This document shows positions 45,947 to 56,346 of a DNA stretch of 64,000 nucleotides, piece after piece. Where the stretch lies: positions 39,153,501 through 39,217,500 of the forward strand of contig CM042046.1 in NCBI GenBank assembly GCA_023525975.1. The letters are read 5' to 3'. Position 1 is the stretch's first letter. The number at the start of each line of letters is the position of its first letter. The notes under the pieces are model-generated. The model saw only the letters and a list, made by a program, of their open reading frames with translations, was not told the DNA's origin and did not search any database. The stretch comes from Smallanthus sonchifolius (taxonomy: Eukaryota > Streptophyta > Magnoliopsida > Asterales > Asteraceae). Made by a program: the position numbers and the translations under genes.

Positions 45947-47090
45947 TCCCTACTCAGATGACCGGCATCCCCACAGTTATAGCACTTGAAGTGTTGTGGG
46001 CACTCACGGGAGTAGTGCCCGGTCTTGCCACACTTAAAACACAAGTTAGATCCCAGACTACATTCACCTGCATGTTCCCTTCCACACTTCTTACAAACAG
46101 TCGGCTCATTCACCCGAGCCCTCTTATCATGAGTCCCAAACATCTTTCCACCAGTTCGCTTGTTTGAGAAGCTCGGTCTCTTCTTCGGTTCCTCAATGGC
46201 GGCATCGTTTAATGCCAGATCATCATACACCACACCACTGAGTTCCACCACCGAATCATAGGTGCTAGGGGTGTTTGATTTGATAAAGGTGTGGACCTTG
46301 TCCTGGAGTCCCTGGATATAACAAGAAATCATTCTTTCCTCAGTCGTGACAAGATGTGGCACCAGACGTGCCAGTTCATTGAACCGCGTGGTGTACTGCC
46401 GGTGCGTCATGCTCCCGGCCTTAATCCCCAGAAATTCCCTTTCTACCTTTTCGATCTCATTTCCTGGACAGAAATTCTTGATCACTAAAGTTTTCAAATC
46501 AGCCACATCATCGCACCCACAACCTCGCTCCCTTTTGCTTGACGTACACCTTCCCACCAATGGGATGCTTCCTCTCTCAAGGAGTTAGCAGCAAATTTCA
46601 CAACTTGATCCGTTCGATACTCGCTCAGGCGAATGGCAGCTTCCATACGGATTACCCAATCAAAAGTAGCCACCGCGTCCTTCTTCCCAGACAAGACCGG
46701 CGGGTCACATGCCTTAAAGGACTTATAGTCGCAACCACGGTTAAGCGGTGCGTTGATTGCCTCAGTGTTCGGGGTATCAACCGCCGTGTTAGACCCACCT
46801 TCCCCATTAACCTTCTTCAATGCTTCAGCTAACAGACCTGGCAGAGAAGTCTTCATCAACTCTGTGAACTCTCGAGCTATAGCTGCTCTCACTTCTGGTT
46901 CAAAAGTGAAAGGTTGTTCTTCAATCTGTGTCTGCTCAGTTCCATGCACACTAACCGCCGATTCAGTGTGAACACTTCCTTCTTCACTATACTCTTAGCG
47001 CGCAGGGGTCCTGCCACGCCCACCATTTCGACCGCCGGTACGACCACCGGTATGGCCCCCACCACGTATTCCGTTTCCTCTCCTTGCCAT
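45853..47090 (-). pseudogene. Gy2 Gag with two zinc knuckles
   Basis: Start at ATG 47088-47090 (MARRGNGIRGGGHTGGR, a Gly/Arg-rich N terminus), TAA shortly after. 46949-46494 resumes with FEPEVRAAIAREFTELMKTS and WVIRMEAAIRLSEYRTDQ. After a frameshift, 46560-45853 has EREFLGIKAGSMTHRQYTTR, CKKCGREHAGECS, then CFKCGKTGHYSREC and CYNCGDAGHLSREC, both CX2CX4HX4C. Confidence 0.88.
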
Positions 47091-47409
47091 TTCGTTCTAT
47101 AAGACAAGGAATCCAATGTCATCACGCTAGTTAACAAATAAAATTCAATAATCATTGTAAGATGTTAATATACACTGGCCATATGTAATTAACCATTACA
47201 CTACCTTTCGATTTCTATTTGACCACCTTTGTGATTCCATCAGAACACAAGTCCTTACCAAACCCTTTCTAAGGCATACTATATATGTAAATATATACTA
47301 CCTTCATACCTGATGCTGTGGCTCGAGTTACCCGTACTGGCATCCGCTTTCGGTCCCATTCATAGTTTAAGTTCAGACACTAGGAGTGTTCGAATCTCTC
47401 AAACTATTG

Positions 47410-47423
47410 CTCTGATACCAACT
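47410..47423 (-). promoter_or_regulatory. Primer-binding site of Gy2
   Basis: TTGGTATCAGAGCA on the - strand adjoining the 5' LTR, matching tRNA-iMet. Confidence 0.85.
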
Positions 47424-48919
47424 TGTAAGGCCCCAAACCCGGGAGGCCTCACTTGTTGGATTTACTCATTCACAAACAGTTATTAAACTTGAATATCAAA
47501 TAACGCAGCGGAAAAATTTCATTAAAGCATACTCATAACATTGTTCAACATGCGGAAGTGTAACATAGTCTAATACATAAACATAACATAAACTAATCAT
47601 AACGGGATGCCAGTCTTCATGATCAACCAGGTAACTCTTCTCGCTTGCCAAGCATCACCGTCCATCATCCATACCTGCCTTAACCTGATTGTGCATACTA
47701 AAAAGTCAGATACGCTGGTGAGTTCCAGTTTTTCATTCGATTTAATAAATGGTTCATCATTCAATAATTCATTAGGGTTTAACATCATGTATAAGAAAAC
47801 AGGGCCTTTCGTTCATCATTAAAAACATTCACACATTTATCATCATCATAAACACGTTGAACGGATCGTTCGTTTAAAACATTTAACCTTCGTTTAAGTC
47901 ATACATTACTATCTAAATCTGTGTTACCATTCGTTCCGTCATTTAGTATTGTATTGCCCCTAAGGCTTAACTGCACGAAGACTGACAATACAATACATTC
48001 CGTCAATTCCCTATCGTATTGCCCCTAAGGCTTAACTGCACGAAGACCGACAATACAATACATTCCGTCAATTCCCTATTGTATTGCCCCTAAGGCTTAA
48101 CTGCACGAAGACCAACAATACAATACATTCCGTCAATTCCCTTTTGTATTGCCCCCAAGGCTTAACTGCACGAGGACCGACAATACCCATTTAGTTGCCC
48201 CTATGGCTCTCATGTCCATAAACCGACAACTTCCATCGACGGCTATGGCTCACGGCCATAACACCGTCGGACCATAATTTAACCTTCATAGGGTCACGTT
48301 AACCCCTGAGTAACCGCCGTTACTCGCTTACCAGTTGTACAACATCATAACCATTGGCAGGCCACCAAGACACTGCCCCTGTTGTTCTTATGGTAACTAT
48401 GGCTCGCTGTCCATAATCTACCACAAGGCTAGGAATTACCTTCCCAGACTTCATTCGTCAATTCCATTCATTCGACAGATTAGATTTGTAATGACTTCTT
48501 TAAAACCTTTGCCCTTTTTCTTTTCTTTTCATAAAACATTTCATTCATTTTCAAAACCTTTTACCTTTAGTTTAAACCATTTCTTTATAAACATTTCGTT
48601 CATAAACATTCCTTTCATAAAACTTTCTTTCCATTAACCGTTCATTTCAAATCTTTTTATTTCGTAAACATAGTTTCATAAACATCGTTTCATAAAACAT
48701 CATTTCGTATGTTTGCACACCAGCCCGAAAACATTATATAAAACATTAAAAGAGGGCTTCTAGAACTCACCTCATAAGCTAATCCGGGTTGTCCTAAACA
48801 AAAGTCCCACTACGTCACTTCCGATCTGGATTGATTAGTTAAATACACATCAGACCAAATCCTGACTCTAACGGTTTAACCTTCTAAACATACCGACTTT
48901 ACCTAATCAGCCTGATGCC

Positions 48920-49072
48920 TGCGCACTTAGCAAGTGCGCAGGGCCTTGCTCTTGCGTACGTAATAAGTGCGCAAACCTCGCTTCATGCGTACTTGATAAG
49001 TACGCATGATCCTCTTCCTGCGTACTTGATAAGTACGCATGACCCTCTTCCTGCGTACTTGATAAGCACGCA
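48920..49072. repeat. TGCGYACTT inverted-repeat array, Gy2 5' LTR
   Basis: Five units start at 48920, 48953, 48986, 49019 and 49052 (33-bp pitch), with a few substitutions relative to 41772-41924. Confidence 0.95.
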
Positions 49073-49431
49073 GGATCTGCTTCCCCGTAAAAACCCTAAC
49101 TTTCGCATTCGGGTCTGATCTCGTCAAGATCCCGAACTTGTTTACATTCAAAACGTTTGCCTTTCATTAAGGAACTCAAATCTATGTTTTTATTCCAGTT
49201 TCATCCGTAAAAAATGTCACATTTCGTCCAAAAACCCGAAAAACCCAAAAACGAACAAAAACACAGATGTAGGTTGTATCGTTACCTGTATCGAGCTTCT
49301 GATTAGGAGGTTCTTCTCACGAGCTATGGAGCAACGCACTTCTTCAATCTCGGGTCGATCCGCCAACTTTATCTCTCTATGGTTTCTCTCTTTAGAACTT
49401 GTAAATGAGAGAAATGTGGAGTGACTTAGGC

Positions 49432-49439
49432 TATTTATA
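49432..49439 (-). promoter_or_regulatory. TATA box of Gy2 5' LTR
   Basis: TATAAATA on the - strand within 'cctctataaatagcctaag'; the array at 48920-49072 would be transcribed as leader. Confidence 0.7.
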
Positions 49440-49556
49440 GAGGAAGCTCCCCTATGTTCGCCCGTTCAAGCCCGCCGGCCCATCTGGCCCGGCCCGTCAT
49501 GCCTCATTCGTTTATTCCGTTATTATAATTGCCGTTTTATATTTTGGGATGTTACA

Positions 49557-50500
49557 ATCTTGTATTTCGACAAGATGTCCTGCACATACTTTGTTTGATG
49601 CAGATAAATGTCATCCTCTCTTTGACTGACTTGCAGACCCAGGAAGAACGACAGTTCACCCATGTTACTCATTTCAAACTTGGACTTCATCACCTGTTGG
49701 AATTCCCTACACATCTCTTCATTTGTAGACCCGAAGATAATGTCATCGACATACACTTGTACAAGAAGAATATCACCTCCTGCTTTCCGTATGAAGAGGG
49801 TCGAGTCGATCTGTCCATGGTCGAAACCATTAGACAGTAGATGCTTAGATAAAGTCTCATACCATGCCCGAGGTGCTTGATGAAGACCATAAAGTGCTTT
49901 GTCGAGATTGTACACTTTATTGATATTATGCAGATCTTCAAAGCCGAGAGGTTGAGTAACATAGACCTCTTCATGTACTTTTCCATACAGGAAAGCACTA
50001 TTCACATCAAGTTGATAGACCTTGAAGCCAACATATGAGGCATAATCCAGAAACAGTCGAATGGCTTCAAGTCTAGCAACTGGGGCATATACTTCTGTGT
50101 AATCCAAGCCCTCTTGTTGATAAAAACCCTGAACAATCAACCTTGCTTTGTTCTTCACCACAACATGACGATCATCCGTCTTGCATTTGAACACCCATCT
50201 GGTGCCAATTGGTTGTACTCCCCTTGACAAGTCAACCAAATCCCACACATGCAACTTTTAGAATTGAGACAGTTCGTCTTGCATTGCCTCAATCCAGCAG
50301 TTGTCAGCGAGAGCGTCTTTCACATTCTTCGGCTCTAACTGGGACACGAATGCAGCATGCAGACATGTTTCCATGACACCAGTGTCAAGTATCTCAGAGT
50401 AGAGACTAGTGTTCTCAGCAATGGTTCGATGACGAGTTTGAACACCGGCATGAGGATCACCAATAATGTTGTCAATTGGATAATTTTTATGCACTCTCAT
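49557..50500 (-). pseudogene. SIRE-like Copia reverse transcriptase
   Basis: 50500-50258 is the pre-RT linker; 50254-49557 the RT: VWDLVDLSRGVQPIGTRWVF, KARLIVQGFYQQEGLDYTEV, YQLDVNSAFLYGKVHEEVYV, ALYGLHQAPRAWYETL and VYVDDIIFGSTN (catalytic YVDD). The protein is cut after YVQDILSKYK by Gy2 and resumes at 40284. In frame with the linker except for one stop at 50258. Confidence 0.92.
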
Positions 50501-50776
50501 CTTTGGTACATTCGGTTCCTGAATTTCTGAATCGAGGTTCGTGCTTAACTCCCCTATATCCTGTGTTCCAGAAGAAGAAGATTCAATGTTAATTGGATCA
50601 GCTGGAGCTTCATTTCCTACACAGGTGTTAAGATTAACTTGAGCATCATTTCCGTCAACATGAACATCTTCACTGTTATCACCATTAAGATTTCCAGATG
50701 CAGCATAGGAATCAGGAGTTACAATCGGTACAGTAGCACGTGTTGAGAAACTGGAGTCATCACCGCCACCAAATAA

Positions 50777-51690
50777 TTAATATACATTTGCGGCATCATT
50801 TGCAGACAAATCTGGAAGATTGAAAGATTTGAATAACGCATCATAATCAAAACCCCAAGCTGGACCAGTTGGTTCTGGTGGAATGCTGTGTTTACTACAA
50901 TCCACTTCAAACCACTCCTCGACAGTACGAGTTCCTATATTGTACTCTCTCTTGCAAGGCGAGTTGGCAACATATCCTAAGAAGATGCCTTCCACCGCTT
51001 TTGCATGAAACTTAGACTTGCGGTCTTTGTATTGTAGCAATAAGGAACAGGGACTACCAAAAGGAACTAGATAGTCAAGATTGGGAGGTCGATTGTTGAT
51101 CAACTCATAACAAGTCTTGTTGTGCCTCTTCACAACCAGAACTCTGTTCAAGACTTGACAAGCTGTATTAACTGCTTCTGCCCAGAAAGTGACAGGAAGC
51201 TTTGCATCTGACAGCATTGTTCTTGCAGTCTCAATCAAGGTTCTGTTCTTCCGTTCCGCGACTCCATTCTGATGAGGTGTGTACGGGGCACTAAATTCGT
51301 GACGGATCCCCTTCTTGAGACAGAAAATTTCCATCAAATTATTCTTGAATTCAGTTCCGTTGTCACTCCTTATTCTTCTAACCTTCAACTTGCAAAGAGA
51401 TTCCAAGCTCAGGACAGGTATTGAAGAATATCAGCAGTTTCGTCCTTCGTACCTAAAAAATGCACCCAAGAAAAACGTGAGAAATCAACAGTTACAACCA
51501 GACAGAATGACTTACCTCCAATACTCCTGATACTTATGGGGCCAAACAAATCCATATGTAATAGCTCCAAAGGGGTATTGATGGAGTTTTGGAGCTTGGG
51601 CCTGTGAGACTTCCGTTGCTGTTTGCCCTTTTTACAAGGCATACAGTCATCTGCAACGGTAAATCTCAGCTTAGGAACACCGGTTACCAA
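50777..51690 (-). pseudogene. SIRE-like Copia integrase
   Basis: 51690-51409 has CMPCKKGKQQRKSH and LLHMDLFGPISIRSIGGKSF (first catalytic Asp). 51406-50777 has VRRIRSDNGTEFKNNLMEIF (second Asp) and PHQNGVAERKNRTLIETART (Glu), completing the DDE triad. A frameshift near 51407 separates the two parts. Confidence 0.9.
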
Positions 51691-51696
51691 ACCATT

Positions 51697-52198
51697 TCAG
51701 ACAAGATGATTCATTTTACGATAAGAAATATGTCCGAGTTTCCTATGCCACAAGATAAAGTCAAGTTCTGTCGCTTTGGTAAACAAGCAGTTAGCAACTG
51801 ATGAGGTGGTTGTTGCCACGCTCATATCAATCTGATAGGTGTCGTTTGTCCTTGGCGCTCTCATCAGAATCCAATCTTCAGGAACCTCAAAACCAGGTTT
51901 GAGTATCAAGCATTCATTCTTGCCAAACATCACTGAGTACTCCTTGTCGCACATTTGGGAGACACTCAACAAGTTATGCTTTAGCTGCTTGCAGTAGTTG
52001 ACATTGTCAAAGCTGACACAACCATTTGACATCGCCTTGACACGTGATACTATCGCCTTTCTCTCCGGCAAAGGAAACATAGCCGCCTCTGAATGGTTTA
52101 ACATCTTGAAGCAGGGCCATGTTATCTGTCATGTGCCGGGAGCATCCACTATCTACATACCAACGATTAGAAATAGTACCCTTCAGATGTCCCTGCAC
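51697..52198 (-). pseudogene. SIRE-like Copia protease and GAG-pre-integrase
   Basis: WYVDSGCSRHMTDN (52198-52007) is the protease active site. The next frame has KQLKHNLLSVSQMCDKEYSV and LWHRKLGHISYRKMNHLV, the GAG-pre-integrase H-H motif. A frameshift lies between them. Confidence 0.88.
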
Positions 52199-52213
52199 GA
52201 GTCACAAAAAGAA

Positions 52214-55200
52214 TTAATTATATTTAGAGACCCAAGCCATAGTGGTCTTGGGTCGTCCGTCTTTCTTAAAATAAACAACCTCAATTAACTCACAATCGTG
52301 ACTGTTAAAAATAGATGAATCTTTAGAAGAATTGGGACTAGGAGATTGAGAATTTTTATCTTTGTTGTTCCAGGATCTCTTCTTTTTCTCAACTGGAACA
52401 GTAGACTTAGATTCAACAGCAACAGGTGAACTAGTGGAAGCTTCACCTGATTGAATTTTAGTCAGCTGTTCAAGCTTTCTCAACCTCTTGTTCCTTCTCC
52501 TTTTCTGTGGCTTAGAGAGTTTCACCACAGGTTTCTCACCAGTAGGTGTACTACCAGAGGTAGATACACAAGGTTTAGCATGATGCTTTCCCTTTCTTGA
52601 AACAGATGGTTTAGCCTCAGATGTGATCTTTGGCTTTACCATAGGTTTTACTGGTGGTTTCACCACACTTTCTTTTGGACTTTTGGGATGCTTCACTGGT
52701 GGTGACTTAGGGATGACAGCCGGTTGTGAAACAATTGGCCATTTCCCATGGTTCTTAGAAGGGCAGTTCACAAAAATGTGACCAACTATACCACAGTGAA
52801 AGCAAGTCCTCTTGTCTGTGTAAGTCTTCCTGTAAGGCTCATTAGATCTGGCATTTGATGACTCAGCATTATGAGCAGGAGGAGTTGGTTGGTGAACATG
52901 AGTTTGACCCGATAAAGATTGGTTTTTGGGAGTATAATATTTTTGCAAATTTTCTTTATAATCAAGCCCATAATGAGCTGAAAAAGCTTCTTTCTTAACT
53001 TGATTAATGTGTTTATACCCCACATAAAGCATTACCTTTAATTTATCATTTGATTCAATGATATCGGGTTCAGTCAAAATACAATTGTCACTATTAGTGA
53101 TAATGTTTTTCTTAATTTTCTTTTCACATAACAACTCCTCAGATACTACTCCTTCAAGGCATGTGCTTTCAGACCCATCATCAGAAGCAGTAAAGAACTC
53201 CTCATTAGATGCAGAATCAGCCTTACTTGAGGAATCATCCTTGTTAGAGGAATCATCCTTACATGAGGACTCATCAAGGCAAGACAAATCACTGTCTATT
53301 AAGCCGTTGACAAATTTCCCGCTAACTGGTGGAGGAATAGCATTAGTACCCAACCCTAAGCCATTCAATTGCCTCACTACAGACTCGTAGTGTTCCACCA
53401 CAAAACGAGAATTTTTCAACTTCTCATTAATACATTTCAACTGCAAGATCTCATTTTGCAGCTTGTTGATCTCATTGTTCCTTTTCTCTAACCCCTTGTA
53501 TGCAACATCCAAGTGAAATCGCTGATTTTAAGTGAATAATCACGTTTTTATTTCTTCAACGTTTCAATTGAATCTTTAAATCGTTTTTCGTTTTCCTTGT
53601 AGCTTAACGCTGCAATACGAAGGGGTTCGACTTTGTCTTGAAGCTTAGAATTTTCAACCTTTAAGCTTAGACATTTAGAACAAGAAATTACAGCAAAAGG
53701 ATTAGAGTCTACCTCATTTGATGAACCTGATGCCTCTCCAATAGCCATGAGGGCAAAAGTAGTTGTAGACTCTTCTTGATCAGCCACAGAAGCTTCCCTT
53801 TCCTCAGATTCCATCATCTCCATATTCTCAGCCATGAGACCAACCTGAGTTTGTGCAATAAGAGCATCCTCCAGATGAACACCCCAATCAAAGCTATTGT
53901 CCTGTTGAGCCACCAATGCATTGGACATTCCACCTTGGCTTTGATTGTGGTTGTTTGAGTTGTTGTAGCCTTAGCTGTTTCGTTGGCTAGGTCTGGTGAA
54001 ACCCGAAGCCGGTGCTCTGTCCTTTTGACATTCACGAGCAAACTGTCTAAAGTTCAGACACTTGTAGCACTTGGCCTTGGATTTGTCAAAACCAACCTTG
54101 GCATTTGAATGCCCGCCAATGAATTTTCTTCCTGTTCTGTTCAGGAAACGCTTGGCTCTCCTCAAGATCATGGCCATATTCCATTGAATATCCATATCCT
54201 CCATATCATTCCGATCCACCTGATTAAAGTCTTCTTTGATGGTTTCAGGATCCGTTAGCTTACCGCCAATGAAGTTCTCATAGGTAAGCATGCATGATGA
54301 GAATAAAGCCACATGATCTTCAGTTATCTTGGCTATTTCTGATTGGTTAGCTGAAGATGTGGGAGAAGGATTTCTTGAGGAGTTCTGGTGATGAGATCCA
54401 GAACTAGAACCAGAACCAGATGCTGCATAGCACGCATGACCACCACAAGCCTTTACAGTTTCTTCCTCATGAGAGTTTCCCGAGAAAAGGGCAATTCCAG
54501 AGCCCGATGACTTGGTTGTAGAAAACGTCCCATAATACATAGAAGGGTCTTGTATTTGAGGTCTTCCTGAGCTCTCCTTTCTTTTTAGGTTCATGTCATG
54601 TGCTTAAACCTTTCCAATTGCCTTGTCAATTGTCATCTCATAAAACTTAGAATTTTCTCTCATCAGGGTAGTATACATCTCAAATTTGGGTGGCAAAGCA
54701 TTCAGAAAATTTTCAACTAATTCCTCATTTGGATAGATGAGGTCAAAAACTTTCAACTCAGTCTGCAAATGATAGAATCTAGAGATGAGTTCATCTATGG
54801 ATTCGTTCTCCAGAAATCTGAAGCACTCATACTGCTTCCAGAGAAGATCCTGTTTACTTTTCTTGATGTCACTATTGCCCTCGAATCTCTTCTGTAACGA
54901 CTTCCAGAGATCCTTGGAGTTATCGTATCCTCTGAAGCTGTGGAATAACTCCCTAGTTAAGGCCATAATGATAGATCCGTGTGCCTTCTTCTCTCTATCA
55001 TATACTTTCTTTTCTTCTTCATCAAGTTTAGAGATAGGCTTGGGAACTTCGTCATCAAGGTAAATGTATGTGGGATGCTTATAGCCCTCTAGAATGGGTA
55101 TCCACAACGAAGAATCGGTATAAGAAATATAATGCTCAAAGCGTGCTTTCCAGTTTGAATAATCATTTACATTAAGCAGCTTTGGCGGTTTCTGAGGGGT

Positions 55201-55263
55201 TCCGATCTCGTTATCATAGTTTAGAAGGTTACCGAGGTTCTGAAGATTTGACATGGTGAACAC
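52214..55263 (-). pseudogene. SIRE-like Copia Gag, long form
   Basis: 55263-54604 is the Gag core (KLLNVNDYSNWKARFEHYIS, LWKSLQKRFEGNSDIKKSKQ). 54594-53971 has a knuckle CYKCLNFRQFAREC in which the metal-binding His is replaced by Gln. 53928-53548 and 53512-52214 form an extended acidic and then Lys/Ser/Pro-rich tail with coiled coil and a second, intact knuckle CFHCGIVGHIFVNC. Stops at about 54601 and 53968 are in frame; a frameshift lies near 53520. A long Gag with two knuckles suits the SIRE lineage. Confidence 0.85.
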
Positions 55264-55357
55264 TTAGTCAAATTTCAGAAAAGTCACAGAAACTTGCGCA
55301 CTTGTAACTGGCCTTGTGCACTTAAAGAAGTAGTCTTGTGTAGTTAGGATTTGCTCT

Positions 55358-55453
55358 TGCGTACTTGATAAGTACGCAAGAGTAAATAATATGTACGTAG
55401 GAAATAACTTAAGTACGCACCAAGATTGGTCTTGCGTACTTAGTAAGTATGCA
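55358..55453. repeat. TGCGYACTT units in Copia 5' untranslated leader
   Basis: One perfect unit (55358-55378, spacer gat) and one near-perfect unit (55433-55453), with degenerate half-sites between and around them (about 55290-55495). The region lies between the primer-binding site and the gag start. Confidence 0.85.
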
Positions 55454-55803
55454 GCAAGGCTGTACTTGTTACCAAATAAGGTAAGTACGCATGTCACCTT
55501 TTCACCAACTATCACCAACCTTTTCCGGTCACTGGAAACTCACTGGAGATGGCAAAAATAGAAAAATTGACCAAACAAAATGAGCCAAAGGGTCAGAAGC
55601 TCGTTTCTAACCAACCTTTGATGCTCAAAACACTCAAATACCCAACAAAAATTGGTTTTTGAGTGTTTTTTGCTTCTAAAATAGTGCTTAAGAGCTACCC
55701 CTATTTTATCACAAAAATCAACAAAAATACCTACTTTTGCTTGCAAAAACTCTGTAGGATGTGAAAAAAATGCTCCAAACACACTCACAACACTCGAAAT
55801 CAA

Positions 55804-55822
55804 GAGCAAAGCTCTGATACCA
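55804..55822 (-). promoter_or_regulatory. Primer-binding site of the SIRE-like Copia
   Basis: - strand TGGTATCAGAGCTTTGCTC, two bases from the 5' LTR; tRNA-iMet type. Confidence 0.9.
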
Positions 55823-55824
55823 CT

Positions 55825-56341
55825 TGTAGGTCCCTCGGGTGTCACGGATCGTCACATGCAAGTGCGTTAGCTAGTCGGACCGGGTGTGGAATACCCATGA
55901 CTAGGTGGAGAATCAAACAACACAAAGTAAACCGACAAGAGAATCACTTTAAACTTTCGTCTATTATAAACACTTGAAGGTTACAGAGAGAAAAATACTG
56001 AGTGCACAATAGTCTGCGTACTTAACTTCTGTCAACCTATCCTATTTATACAAGACCTGATCTCTGCGCACTTAGCAAGTGCGCAGGGCAAATTGCTCAT
56101 GCGTACTTAGCAAGTACGCAGAGTATTCTTGCGTACTTGCTAAGTACGCAGGAACTAATTCCTGCGCACATACTAAGTGCGCAAAACACTTAGAGAATTA
56201 AGCAACTATCAACATGCATTAGTAAATAAAACTCGATAACTAATACATACAGATGCTTACAAACAAAGACAAATACAAACTACGAAAGTACATAAACTAA
56301 GACTCTATCCAGAGTGTTTGTCACACAAAAGTGCTTCAACA
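55825..56341 (-). repeat. 5' LTR of the SIRE-like Copia
   Basis: 517 bp. TATA box at 56050-56043 and palindrome array at 56065-56183 in the same arrangement as the 3' LTR. Confidence 0.92.
56065..56183. repeat. TGCGYACTT inverted-repeat array, SIRE-like 5' LTR
   Basis: Four units, spacing 35, 30 and 33 bp, almost unchanged from the 3' LTR copy although the LTRs differ elsewhere. Confidence 0.93.
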
Positions 56342-56346
56342 GATTA

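Larger units (their letters stand above)
40285..49556 (-). mobile_element. Gy2: Gypsy chromovirus (Tekay-like) inserted in the Copia
   Basis: 9,272 bp with the duplication atctt (40280-40284 and 49557-49561). LTRs 40285-42466 and 47424-49556, starting TGTAACATCC and ending GGGGCCTTACA on the - strand. Internal order on the - strand is gag, zinc knuckles, protease, RT, RNase H, integrase, chromodomain. Frames are mostly maintained but broken by nonsense codons. The LTRs are very similar apart from a deletion of about 60 bp in 47424-49556 (near 49155) relative to the partner (near 42006). Confidence 0.93.
47424..49556 (-). repeat. 5' LTR of Gy2
   Basis: 2,133 bp. TATA box CTATAAATAGCC on the - strand (49440-49429). 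Contains the 65-bp tandem repeats (47945-48190) and, about 360-510 bp downstream of the TATA box, the TGCGYACTT array (48920-49072). Confidence 0.92.
33566..56341 (-). mobile_element. SIRE-like Copia retrotransposon with long extra 3' ORF, inserted in Gy1
   Basis: LTRs of 517 bp each (33566-34082 and 55825-56341), TG...CA, with the duplication gatta (33561-33565 and 56342-56346). By eye the LTRs differ at about 13 of 517 positions. On the - strand: 5' LTR, tRNA-Met primer-binding site, a long gag with two knuckles, protease, integrase, RT, RNase H, a 2.2-kb spacer, a 1,064-codon additional ORF, a purine tract and the 3' LTR. The Copia order (integrase before RT) and the extra ORF after pol are features of the SIRE/Maximus lineage. 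Without the inserted Gy2 the element is 13.5 kb. Confidence 0.92.
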
